Shown here one piece after another: positions 1 to 6,070 of a DNA stretch of 10,300 bases. Location: positions 1-10,300 of the forward strand of contig SFFS01000084.1 of NCBI GenBank assembly GCA_004557805.1, given 5' to 3'. A model generated the notes under the pieces. It had not been told where the DNA came from and did no database searches. It saw only the letters and a list, made by a program, of their open reading frames with translations. The stretch's first letter is position 1, and each line of letters starts with the position of its first letter. This DNA is from Clostridiales bacterium (GTDB lineage Bacteria > Bacillota > Clostridia > Christensenellales > Aristaeellaceae). A program made the translations under genes and the position numbers.

Positions 1-912
1 CTCTGCACTGTCTGCGGCGAAGCCGCCGTAACCGCAAGCATCCCCAAAACAGCGCATACGCCAGGCTCGGCGCAGAGATACAAGCTTCCGACCTGCACGG
101 AACCGGGGAAGAATGCAGTCAAGTGCACCGTATGCGGTGAAGTGCTGGAAACCGAGCCGGTAGATGCGCTCGGCCATGACCCCGGCGAACCCAAGACGGT
201 GCAGGAGGCCAACTGCATGCACGAAGGGAGCGCCGTCGTGAAGTGCCGGCGCTGCGGCCTGGAGCTTTCCACAGAAACCACGCCCAAGGGAGAGCACGTC
301 CCCGGCAAGAGCGCCACCGTGACCGCGCAGACCTGCACGGAAAAGGGAATGGGCGAGAAACGGTGCGTCGTTTGCAACGCGCTGCTGGAGCGCAGCGAAA
401 TTCCCGCGCTCGGGCATAAGCCCGGCGAGAACGTGACCGTGACCGCAGCGACCTGCACCGGAAAGGGGCTGAGCCAGATTCGCTGCACCGTTTGCGACAC
501 GGCGCTGGAGAGCCGGGAAATTCCCCCGCTCGGCCATATCGAGGGGCGCTGGGAGACGACGCGCAGCGCGACCTGCACCGCCGACGGCCTGCGCACGCTC
601 TACTGCAGCCGCTGCTATGCGACGATGGCCACCGAAAAGATTTCCGCGTTCGGGCACAGCCCGGCGGAGTGGACGTACGTCACCGCCGCCGGATGCACGC
701 AGAGCGGCCTAAAGCAGAAATATTGCGCCGAATGCGGCGCGACGCTCGAGAGCGAAATCATTCCCGCAACCGGCCACAGCTACACCGACTGGACCGTTAC
801 CCGTGAGCCGACGAAGAAAACAGAGGGCGAACGCATGCGCTTCTGCATTCTCTGCGGCGATTATGTGACGGAGAAAATTGAGAAGCTTCCGAAGGTGTTC
901 GGCATTTTTTAA
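1..912 (+). CDS. Cys/His 40-residue repeat protein, 5' end missing
   Basis: The frame is open from base 1, so the start lies upstream; 303 residues plus a TAA stop are visible. Nearly all of it is a repeat of exactly 40 residues. Measured from the closing His of the previous unit, each full unit has Cys at +13, a CxxC pair at +23 and +26, and His at +40, within a frame like V-T-x-A-T-C-T-x-x-G ... C-x-x-C-x-x-x-L-E-x-x-I-P-A-L-G-H. Three Cys and one His per unit could bind a metal such as zinc, but that is inference. Similar GH-ending CxxC repeats occur in large surface or secreted proteins of Bacillota, so this is probably the tail of such a protein. No cell-wall anchor, LPXTG motif or membrane segment is seen at the C terminus, which ends KVFGIF. 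A GTG at 142 lies in frame but is inside a repeat and is not a credible start. Function unknown. Confidence 0.85.
   Translation, partial: LCTVCGEAAVTASIPKTAHTPGSAQRYKLPTCTEPGKNAVKCTVCGEVLETEPVDALGHDPGEPKTVQEANCMHEGSAVVKCRRCGLELSTETTPKGEHVPGKSATVTAQTCTEKGMGEKRCVVCNALLERSEIPALGHKPGENVTVTAATCTGKGLSQIRCTVCDTALESREIPPLGHIEGRWETTRSATCTADGLRTLYCSRCYATMATEKISAFGHSPAEWTYVTAAGCTQSGLKQKYCAECGATLESEIIPATGHSYTDWTVTREPTKKTEGERMRFCILCGDYVTEKIEKLPKVFGIF
58..777 (+). repeat. Six complete 120-base coding repeat units
   Basis: His codons that close each unit fall at 55, 175, 295, 415, 535, 655 and 775, which is exactly 120 bases apart with no insertion or deletion. All six complete units keep Cys+13, Cys+23, Cys+26 and His+40. 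A partial unit (1-57) precedes them, and a degenerate unit (778 to about 890) follows: it keeps the CxxC (FCILCG) but has Lys in place of the +13 Cys and no closing His. Units differ clearly at the DNA level, so the array is old or under selection at the protein level, not a fresh amplification. Confidence 0.9.
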
Positions 913-927
913 TACGATTCCCGTGCG

Positions 928-964
928 AAAAGAGTTGAGGGAGAGGAACTCTCTCAACTCTTTT
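928..964 (+). terminator. Strong intrinsic terminator, potentially bidirectional
   Basis: An inverted repeat pairs 928-939 (AAAAGAGTTGAG) with 953-964 (CTCAACTCTTTT). The stem continues inward through one G-T pair at 940/952 and then 941-943 with 949-951, leaving a five-base loop. It starts 15 bases after the stop of the Cys/His repeat gene. The stem is flanked by an A run on the left and a T run on the right, so it could also stop transcription coming from the - strand. Confidence 0.85.
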
Positions 965-1143
965 CTATTGTGCGGAGAAACCGCCGCAGCGAGCAGGGGA
1001 GGGCTGTGCAGCGCGGCGATTTTCTCAACAAAAGCCGCAGGCAGCGGGCGGCCCTTTGCGCCGCTTGCGGCGCTATTGCAAAGCTCCCTCTGAACGCGCG
1101 ATGCAACAGTGCGAAAGAAGAAAAGCCGGAAGCAGGACATGAA
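965..1143. other. Intergenic stretch with a GC-rich hairpin, no gene
   Basis: This lies between two convergent terminators. I see no ribosome binding site with a credible reading frame. It holds one perfect GC-rich hairpin, GCGCCGC (1058-1064), a TT loop, and GCGGCGC (1067-1073). An outer CTTTG/CAAAG pair (1054-1058 and 1079-1083) partly competes with the inner stem. There is no T run after it, so it is not an obvious terminator. Confidence 0.5.
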
Positions 1144-1171
1144 AAAAGACGCGGCCTACACCGCGTCTTTT
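1142..1171 (-). terminator. Intrinsic terminator of the sigma/anti-sigma operon
   Basis: An 11-base perfect stem pairs 1144-1154 (AAAAGACGCGG) with 1161-1171 (CCGCGTCTTTT) around a six-base loop. Read on the - strand it is followed by a run of six T (complement of the A run at 1142-1147). It begins 18 bases after the TAA stop of the anti-sigma-like gene at 1189. The + strand copy also ends in TTTT, so it may work in both directions. Confidence 0.85.
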
Positions 1172-1188
1172 CGTTTGCCATTGACAGG

Positions 1189-2442
1189 TTATTCGAACTT
1201 CAGCGTCACCACGTCGTCCAGATGATACGTGGGTTCAAGCGTTTCGCCATCGGAATACGTGATGAGGAACATCTTTATTTCCTCCGGCCAGACGTGCAGC
1301 TCGAACATTTCATAGTTGTATGTGGACAGCCAGCGCCCGTCGTCGAGCTGCACGGGGATTTCGTCGCCCCAGTCTCCGCTGCCCTGGCCGCCCCAATAGC
1401 TGTCGTAAGGGAGTCCGTCTGCGGGCGATTTATCGTCGATGGCGAAGCAGATTTCCCACAGCGGGCCGACGCCCTTGCCGCCGTCGCCGGGCTTTTCATC
1501 GGAAATGTAATCGACGGTGAAGTGCGCGCTCAGCGGGGTGATTTCGGCTTTTCGCACGTGCAGCTCATAGCCGTCGAATTTGAAATCGGTTTTACCGGTA
1601 TAGACCTTTTTCATGTCGTCCATGGAGTCGTCCCTGAGCGGGAAGGAGAGCGTGAAATGCTCGGCCAGCTCGAACTTGCCGCTGTGGACGAGCGCTTCTG
1701 CGTAGGATTCACCCTCCGCCCAGCCGTCCTCGCCCAGTTCGATGAACCCATCCCCGGCCACGGCGATTTTTCCCTCGGCGTTGATCTTCATGAGGCTGTC
1801 CTGATAGGCAAATTCCGCTTTCCGTGCGTCTTCTTCGGTTGCGGCGTCCCATTCGCAGTCGATCTCAACGTGTTCCGCGAGCGCCTTGAGGATGGTGAAA
1901 GTCAGTTCAACATTCTTTCCGCCGGTTTCCGGCACCTCGCCGCAAACGCCGCATTTCACCGCCTCGTCGCCGAGGAAGAATTCCGAAACATTGCCCATCG
2001 AGCGCGCAAAGGATTTTTCTTCGTCAAAGGTGATTCCGTCGCAGATGATGTAATACTCTGTGCCGGGGGTTTTGTTTTCCAGCGTCCAGGCAAGCGCATA
2101 GACCCCGCCCGCGCTGTCGTAGACCGCATCGGTAACGTCGATTCTGACGGCTTCGCCGTCGTAATTCTGCGCGACCGTCTGCACCTTCGAGGCAAGCTGG
2201 CTGCCTGTGTCCGCAGCCCTGCCGCCGCTTTGCCAGCCGAGAAATTCCATCACACCCCAGTCCGTCTTCGCAATGGCGACGCCACCCAGCAGCGCTACGG
2301 TCACAAGCGCCGCGATCAGCACGACCGAAATTTTCTTTTTCATGATCGTTCCCTCCTTTGGGCCGTTCAGCGCGTTTTTGACGCGATACTGCACCGAAAG
2401 CGGCGTCCTGCCGAATGCGTCCTTCAGCCGTTCTTCCGTCAT
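1189..2442 (-). CDS. Single-pass membrane anti-sigma-like protein (DUF4179-type layout)
   Basis: The product is 417 residues from the ATG at 2442. That start overlaps the TGA of the upstream sigma gene as ATGA, so translation is probably coupled; its own SD (AAAGGGCGG) is weak. Residues 1-33 form a short charged cytoplasmic segment (MTEERLKDAFGRTPLS...). Residues about 37-58 (ISVVLIAALVTVALLGGVAIA) are a membrane segment or signal anchor, and the rest is a large acidic outer domain beginning KTDWGVMEFLG. This layout, downstream of an ECF sigma gene, is typical of DUF4179-type anti-sigma factors in Clostridia. The inferred role is to hold the sigma factor at the membrane and release it on an envelope signal. 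There is no zinc anti-sigma HxxxCxxC motif in the N terminus. A second in-frame ATG at 2343 (MKKKISVV) has a perfect SD, so a shorter form beginning at the signal segment is possible. The outer domain contains one CGVCG motif. The exact family is inferred from layout, not from a search. Confidence 0.75.
   Translation of the reverse strand: MTEERLKDAFGRTPLSVQYRVKNALNGPKEGTIMKKKISVVLIAALVTVALLGGVAIAKTDWGVMEFLGWQSGGRAADTGSQLASKVQTVAQNYDGEAVRIDVTDAVYDSAGGVYALAWTLENKTPGTEYYIICDGITFDEEKSFARSMGNVSEFFLGDEAVKCGVCGEVPETGGKNVELTFTILKALAEHVEIDCEWDAATEEDARKAEFAYQDSLMKINAEGKIAVAGDGFIELGEDGWAEGESYAEALVHSGKFELAEHFTLSFPLRDDSMDDMKKVYTGKTDFKFDGYELHVRKAEITPLSAHFTVDYISDEKPGDGGKGVGPLWEICFAIDDKSPADGLPYDSYWGGQGSGDWGDEIPVQLDDGRWLSTYNYEMFELHVWPEEIKMFLITYSDGETLEPTYHLDDVVTLKFE
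2351..2359 (-). promoter_or_regulatory. Internal perfect ribosome binding site in the anti-sigma-like gene
   Basis: On the - strand AAAGGAGGG runs from 2359 to 2351, placing AGGAGG eight bases before an in-frame ATG at 2343-2341. This is a better site than the one serving the coupled start at 2442. It could direct a second product that lacks the 33-residue cytoplasmic segment. The same bases encode Lys-Glu-Gly just before the membrane segment, so chance or coding constraint cannot be excluded. Confidence 0.5.
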
Positions 2443-2921
2443 ATCTGAACCGCCCTTTCTTCTTCTTCGTCCCATTCGATGCGAAGCGCCCTGCGTCCGC
2501 GCGAGAGTCGGCTTTTGACCGTCCCCGCGGGCAGCCGCAGAATCGCCGCGATTTCCTCCACCTTATACCCCTCGATGTAGAGGAGAACCAGCGGCACGCG
2601 CAGCTCCGGCTTCAGGCGCATCAGCGCCTGCCGTACATCTGCGTCTGCGCCCGGTTCCACCTCGCCCTCCGGCGGCGTTTCCATCGGAATCAGGCGCTTG
2701 CGCCTGCGCATCTGCTGGTAGCATTCGTTTATCAGGATGCGCACGACCCAGGCCTGCATCGCATCGTCGCTTTTGAGCTTTTCACGCTTTGCAAGCGCCT
2801 TGTAGATGCACTCCTGGATTGCGTCCTCGCGGTCGCACATCTGCGTGAGCAGCGTTGCGGACACGCGATAGAGCGTATCCTGCATCGCGATGATGCGCGT
2901 TTCGAATTCCGCCTGCGTCAT
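2439..2921 (-). CDS. ECF (group 4) RNA polymerase sigma-70 factor
   Basis: The product is 160 residues, the normal size for an ECF sigma factor, which redirects RNA polymerase to stress or envelope promoters. Region sigma-2 covers about residues 12-76, with DREDAIQECIYKAL matching the conserved core-binding DxEDxxQE helix and a basic MRRRKR stretch at its end. After a short Pro/Glu-rich linker, sigma-4 covers about 97-147, with a helix-turn-helix in YKVEEIAAILRLPAGTVKSR. The ATG at 2921 is preferred because AGGAGG sits five bases before it. An ATG at 2954 is rejected, since it would lie almost at the predicted transcription start. The TGA overlaps the ATG of the anti-sigma-like gene by four bases, so the two are co-made. 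The regulon cannot be read from this window. The closest ECF subgroup needs a profile search. Confidence 0.92.
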   Translation of the reverse strand: MTQAEFETRIIAMQDTLYRVSATLLTQMCDREDAIQECIYKALAKREKLKSDDAMQAWVVRILINECYQQMRRRKRLIPMETPPEGEVEPGADADVRQALMRLKPELRVPLVLLYIEGYKVEEIAAILRLPAGTVKSRLSRGRRALRIEWDEEEERAVQI

Positions 2922-2962
2922 TTGCACCTCCTGAAAGCCTTCATGATCGATCACACCTTAAA

Positions 2963-2988
2963 GATACCTCAGCGGTAAAAACGGTTCA
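2963..2988 (-). promoter_or_regulatory. Probable ECF-type promoter of the sigma operon
   Basis: On the - strand TGAACC (2988-2983) is followed by GTTTTT, and after exactly 16 bases by TATC (2966-2963). This resembles the ECF pattern of a GAAAC/GAACC -35 with a T-rich stretch and a short -10 box at 16-base spacing. It would start transcription about 35 bases before the sigma ATG at 2921. It suggests the sigma factor drives its own operon; that is inference from pattern only. Confidence 0.55.
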
Positions 2989-2992
2989 CGCC

Positions 2993-3021
2993 TTTTCAAA
3001 TTCTTTTGCGTGTGCTATACT
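2993..3021 (+). promoter_or_regulatory. Housekeeping-type promoter of the CHR gene pair
   Basis: TTTTCA (2993-2998), a 17-base spacer and TATACT (3016-3021) form a sigma-A-like promoter. TGC just before the -10 (3013-3015) makes it an extended -10. Predicted start of transcription is near 3028, about 24 bases before the ATG at 3052. A second TATAAT at 3030-3035 has no good -35. The -35 lies only four bases from the divergent ECF -35, so the two promoters are back to back. Confidence 0.6.
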
Positions 3022-3051
3022 GGTTCCCATATAATGGGAGGGGTTGCGCGG

Positions 3052-3624
3052 ATGAAAAAAAAAAGCCGGTTCAAAACGCTGCGCACGCTGTTTTTCAGCA
3101 TGCTCTATATCAGCGCGTTCACGTTTGGCGGAGGGTTCGTCATCGTTACGCTGATGAAGCAGAAATTCGTCGATAAACTGCACTGGATGGACGAGAGCGA
3201 GATGCTCGATATGACGGCCATCGCGCAGTCGTCCCCCGGAGCGATTGCGGTCAACGCGGCCATTCTGGTCGGCTGGCGCATGGCGGGCTTTGCGGGCATG
3301 ATTACGGCGGTGATCGCCACCATTCTGCCGCCGATGGTGATTCTGACCGCCATTTCGTATTGCTACGAGGCGTTTGCCGCAAATCGCTATGTGGCGCTCG
3401 TGCTGCGCGGGATGCAGGCGGGCGTTGCGGCCGTTATCCTCAGCGTCGTGTTCGATCTGGGCGGCAAGGTGCTCAGGGAGCGCTCCGTGTTGTCGATTGC
3501 GCTGATGGTGCTGGCGTTTGCGGCCACGTTCGTGTTTGGGGTGAACGTGGTGTTCATCATCCTCGCGGCGGCGCTGGTGGGCGTTTTTTCGGCGCTGCGC
3601 GCCGGAAAGGGGGCTGCGAAATGA
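3052..3624 (+). CDS. CHR (chromate transporter) family protein, first half-size subunit
   Basis: The product is 190 residues, a short-chain CHR protein: one half of the classic two-domain ChrA. After a basic N terminus (MKKKSRFKTL) come FTFGGGFVIVTLMKQKF and IAQSSPGAIAVNAA, the conserved GGG and PG...VN signatures, followed by hydrophobic segments consistent with several membrane helices. The family is named for chromate efflux, and paired short members in Bacillus work together; the real substrate in an anaerobe is uncertain. The ATG at 3052 is chosen because GGGAGGGG lies eight bases upstream. An in-frame GTG at 3010 and ATG at 3034 lie before that site and are less likely. The stop overlaps the second subunit's start as ATGA, so the two are translated together and probably assemble as a heterodimer. 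Confidence 0.88.
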   Translation: MKKKSRFKTLRTLFFSMLYISAFTFGGGFVIVTLMKQKFVDKLHWMDESEMLDMTAIAQSSPGAIAVNAAILVGWRMAGFAGMITAVIATILPPMVILTAISYCYEAFAANRYVALVLRGMQAGVAAVILSVVFDLGGKVLRERSVLSIALMVLAFAATFVFGVNVVFIILAAALVGVFSALRAGKGAAK

Positions 3625-4181
3625 TCTACTGGCAGCTGCTGTGGAGCTTTTTGCAGGTGGGGCTTTTCAGCATCGGCGGCGGCTACGCCGCGATGCCGCT
3701 CATCCAGAGCCAGGTCGTTACGCAGCACGCGTGGCTGACGATGCGCGAATTCACCGATCTGATTACTATCGCCGAAATGACTCCCGGGCCTATCGCCGTC
3801 AACTCTGCGACGTTTGTCGGCGTGCGCATTGCGGGACCTGTAGGCGCGATCGTGGCGACGATGGGGTGCATTTTCCCCTCGCTGGTGATCGTATCGGTTC
3901 TGGCGGTGCTCTATCGCAGGTATAAGGGCCTGCCGCTGCTGGACAGCGTGCTCGGCTGCCTGCGCCCGGTGGTGGTGGCGCTGATCCTGTCGGCGGGGCT
4001 GTCGATCCTGAAGCTGGTGGCGTTTGGCGGCGCGGAGATTGCCTTCGCCAACATCGACTGGATCGGCGCAGCGCTGTTTGCGGCGGCGTTCTTTGTGCTG
4101 CGCCGGTATAAAGCGAACCCCATCCTTGTCATGAGCCTGTGCGGCGCGGCGGGGCTGGGGCTGTATCTGCTGCTGGGTTAG
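3621..4181 (+). CDS. CHR (chromate transporter) family protein, second half-size subunit
   Basis: The product is 186 residues, homologous to its upstream partner. It shows SIGGGYAAMPLIQSQ near residue 20, then IAEMTPGPIAVNSATFVG, the PGPxAVN signature of CHR proteins, and several long hydrophobic segments up to the end (LCGAAGLGLYLLLG). The ATG at 3621 overlaps the TGA of the first subunit, with GGAAAGGGGG about eight bases upstream. An open frame continues further 5' but has no start with a ribosome binding site and overlaps the partner gene. The TAG at 4179-4181 overlaps the TAA of the convergent DUF4317-like gene, and no terminator hairpin with a T run is visible around 4181. As for its partner, the transported anion is not established. 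Confidence 0.88.
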   Translation: MIYWQLLWSFLQVGLFSIGGGYAAMPLIQSQVVTQHAWLTMREFTDLITIAEMTPGPIAVNSATFVGVRIAGPVGAIVATMGCIFPSLVIVSVLAVLYRRYKGLPLLDSVLGCLRPVVVALILSAGLSILKLVAFGGAEIAFANIDWIGAALFAAAFFVLRRYKANPILVMSLCGAAGLGLYLLLG

Positions 4182-5377
4182 TTTTCGTCAACGGGCGCGC
4201 CGAGCGGGCCTTCCATGCGCACGCTCACGCCGTTGACCTCGACGTTGCCGTCGGCGAGCACCATGATGTAGCATTTGCCGTCGATTACGCGCGTTTCAAT
4301 GAGATCGCTGTGTTCCGGATCGACGCGGATGACGACGCTGGGCGTCGTTACGGTAAACTTTTTCGGAGCTACGACATTTACGGCCGGGATGACGGCGTTT
4401 ACGCCGAACGTCTGGCCGTATTGTTCTTCAAAGGCCTCCGCGCGCTGCGGCGATACGCCGCACTCCTCGAGCATGGTTTTCATTTCATGCCTGCCAAGGC
4501 AGAGCGGCTCGGCGCTGCGGTCGGCCTTCTGTTCCAGCAGCATGCCGCGCACGGTGTCGTGTACCGCCTGCACCACGTCGAGACTGCACTCGTCGGCCAG
4601 CGTGTCCTGCAGGATGGCCTGGAATGCGGCCTCCTGCTCCTTGGCGGGCATGGGGTTGTCCGTGCCGAAAACGGCCTGAATGAACTCCTCGTGCATGTCG
4701 CCGCTGTCGCGGGTGTAGAACATTGCCTTATAAAGGTTCGCCGCGCGATCCTCGAACGCGGGGAACATGAACCCCAGCTCCGGCGCGCCCACCACCCAGT
4801 CGGACGCGCGGCTGTGGAATTCGCTTTCGGCGGCAAAATAGCTCAGCGTCGGTTTCGTCTGCCGCACGGGGCACACGCAGGAAATGATGTAGTGGAACAC
4901 ATCCGTCGCGCGCTCCATGTCGTTTTCGCCGTTGCGGTCCTTGTAGGGCACGTCGTATGCGTCGTGCATGAGCAGAATGAGGTAATTATCGGCCGTCTGC
5001 TCCTCGCTGACGGACTGACTGCCCGTGCCGAGCGTCTGCACATACGCGATAACGCGCTGATAAAACTGCTCGATTGCGCCGCCGTCCTTGAGTCCGCTCT
5101 CGCGCAGCGCTGTCAGCAGCTTATGCTCCTCGCCTTCCATCACCTGCATGGGAGTGAATTCGATTTCACACAGGTTCTGCCCGAGCGTGCCGGAAAGGGC
5201 GCGCTTGAAAATGGCCATATCTTTTTCATTTTCTTCCTGCGGCATGGTGACGACCGGCTGCGCAAAATCGGAAATGACGTGCCCGTCCGCGCCAACGTAG
5301 CAGCCGTAGATGACGGTAGGGTTGCGCTTATCCGGATTCAGGCGGCGTTTGATTTCAGAAAGATCCCTTGGGTTCAT
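4178..5377 (-). CDS. DUF4317-like protein of unknown function
   Basis: The product is 399 residues from the ATG at 5377, chosen because AAGGAG lies seven bases upstream. An ATG nine codons earlier (5404) is rejected. It begins MNPRDLSEIKRRLNPDKRNP, then IYGCYVGADGHVISDF, the opening I associate with the DUF4317 family common in Clostridia. There is no signal peptide or membrane segment, so it is likely cytoplasmic. The sequence is acidic, with an all-alpha-looking middle and a beta-rich C-terminal part (FTVTTPSVVIRVDPEHSDLIETRVIDGKCYIMVLADG). No catalytic motif is recognisable and no function is known to me. It follows scpB but a probable terminator lies between them. Its own promoter is not clear; an A/T-rich stretch at 5391-5404 could supply a -10. 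The family name is from memory of the N terminus, not from a search. Confidence 0.7.
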   Translation of the reverse strand: MNPRDLSEIKRRLNPDKRNPTVIYGCYVGADGHVISDFAQPVVTMPQEENEKDMAIFKRALSGTLGQNLCEIEFTPMQVMEGEEHKLLTALRESGLKDGGAIEQFYQRVIAYVQTLGTGSQSVSEEQTADNYLILLMHDAYDVPYKDRNGENDMERATDVFHYIISCVCPVRQTKPTLSYFAAESEFHSRASDWVVGAPELGFMFPAFEDRAANLYKAMFYTRDSGDMHEEFIQAVFGTDNPMPAKEQEAAFQAILQDTLADECSLDVVQAVHDTVRGMLLEQKADRSAEPLCLGRHEMKTMLEECGVSPQRAEAFEEQYGQTFGVNAVIPAVNVVAPKKFTVTTPSVVIRVDPEHSDLIETRVIDGKCYIMVLADGNVEVNGVSVRMEGPLGAPVDEN

Positions 5378-5405
5378 AATATTTCTCCTTATAATAAAAA
5401 GCATT

Positions 5406-5436
5406 AAAAAAGGAACGGGGCCGAAGCGGTCCGTCC
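5406..5436 (-). terminator. Probable terminator after scpB
   Basis: Read on the - strand, GGACGG-ACCG pairs imperfectly with CGG-CCCC-GTTCC around a short loop (5412-5436) and is followed directly by six T (complement of 5406-5411). The stem has two single-base bulges and one G-T pair. It lies about 38 bases after the scpB stop and just before the DUF4317-like gene's leader, so it would separate the two transcripts. Confidence 0.6.
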
Positions 5437-5473
5437 TATAAACGGAGGCGTCCAGGCAGGCGCTGGGGCGGCG

Positions 5474-6070
5474 CTATTCCGCCTCCTTTTCGGGCCCATC
5501 CGGAAGCTCCAGCGCCATCTGCTGCGCCTCCGCGACAATCTCCGGGGACGCGCTCTGCGCGTCGAATTGTATCTGCGGCAGCTCGTCCAGCGAAGAAATG
5601 CCGAAATGGCGGAGAAACGCGTCGGTTGTGCGGAACTGCATCGGGTGGCCGAGCGTATCGCGGCGGCCGGCTTCCTCAATGAGTCCCTTGCCCATCAGCG
5701 ACTGCACGGAGTAATCGCACTTTACGCCGCGAATGGCCTCGATGTCGCCGCGCGTGGCGGGCTGGCGATAGGCGATGATGGCCAGCGTTTCCATCGCGGC
5801 CTGCGTCAGGTTCTGGCGCTGCACGGGCTGGAGGAGCTTCTCCACATAGGGCGCGTATTCCGGGCGGGTAGAGAGCTGCACGCTCTTGCCGAAGCGAAGA
5901 AGGCGAATGCCGCGGCGGTTGAATTCATAATCGCTTTCCAGCTGGTTCAGCGCGAGCTCCAGCTCCATCTGCGTCACTTCCAGCGCGGCGCTCAGCGAAC
6001 GCTCCTCCACGGGTTCGCCCGCCACATAGAGGATTGCCTCAATCGCTCCCAGCAGTTCCTTCTGATCCAT
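5474..6070 (-). CDS. scpB: Segregation and condensation protein B
   Basis: The product is 198 residues, the usual ScpB length. ScpB is a paired winged-helix protein that dimerises and binds the kleisin ScpA; together with SMC they form the complex that compacts and separates bacterial chromosomes. Family marks seen are MDQKELLGAIEAILYVAGEPV at the N terminus, and the most conserved segment LTQAAMETLAIIAYRQPATRGDIEAIRGV about halfway along, then LGHPMQFRTTDAFLRHFGISSLDELP. The tail after about residue 170 is acidic and low in order. The ATG at 6070 lies inside the end of scpA, a 32-base overlap, with GGAGAGG about ten bases upstream. It is the last gene of the operon, ending at TAG 5474-5476 before a probable terminator. 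Confidence 0.95.
   Translation of the reverse strand: MDQKELLGAIEAILYVAGEPVEERSLSAALEVTQMELELALNQLESDYEFNRRGIRLLRFGKSVQLSTRPEYAPYVEKLLQPVQRQNLTQAAMETLAIIAYRQPATRGDIEAIRGVKCDYSVQSLMGKGLIEEAGRRDTLGHPMQFRTTDAFLRHFGISSLDELPQIQFDAQSASPEIVAEAQQMALELPDGPEKEAE

Noticed and set aside
142..144. GTG as start of the Cys/His repeat protein
   Set aside because: It lies in the middle of a repeat unit, the frame stays open to base 1 with the same repeat pattern, and no ribosome binding site precedes it.
1085..1125. Possible further copy of the 8100-8570 intergenic repeat
   Set aside because: Only short GC-rich words (GCTGTGCAG, GCGCGATGCA) are shared and they do not line up in order.
970..2448. Long open frame on the + strand opposite the anti-sigma-like gene
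   Set aside because: It is a shadow of a clear - strand gene with an SD, coupled start and terminator. The product is His/Arg/Val-rich with no family marks and has no ribosome binding site.
4139..5407. Long + strand open frame opposite the DUF4317-like gene
   Set aside because: Antisense shadow typical of GC-rich coding DNA. It begins inside the CHR gene and has no ribosome binding site; the - strand reading has a good SD and family-like N terminus.
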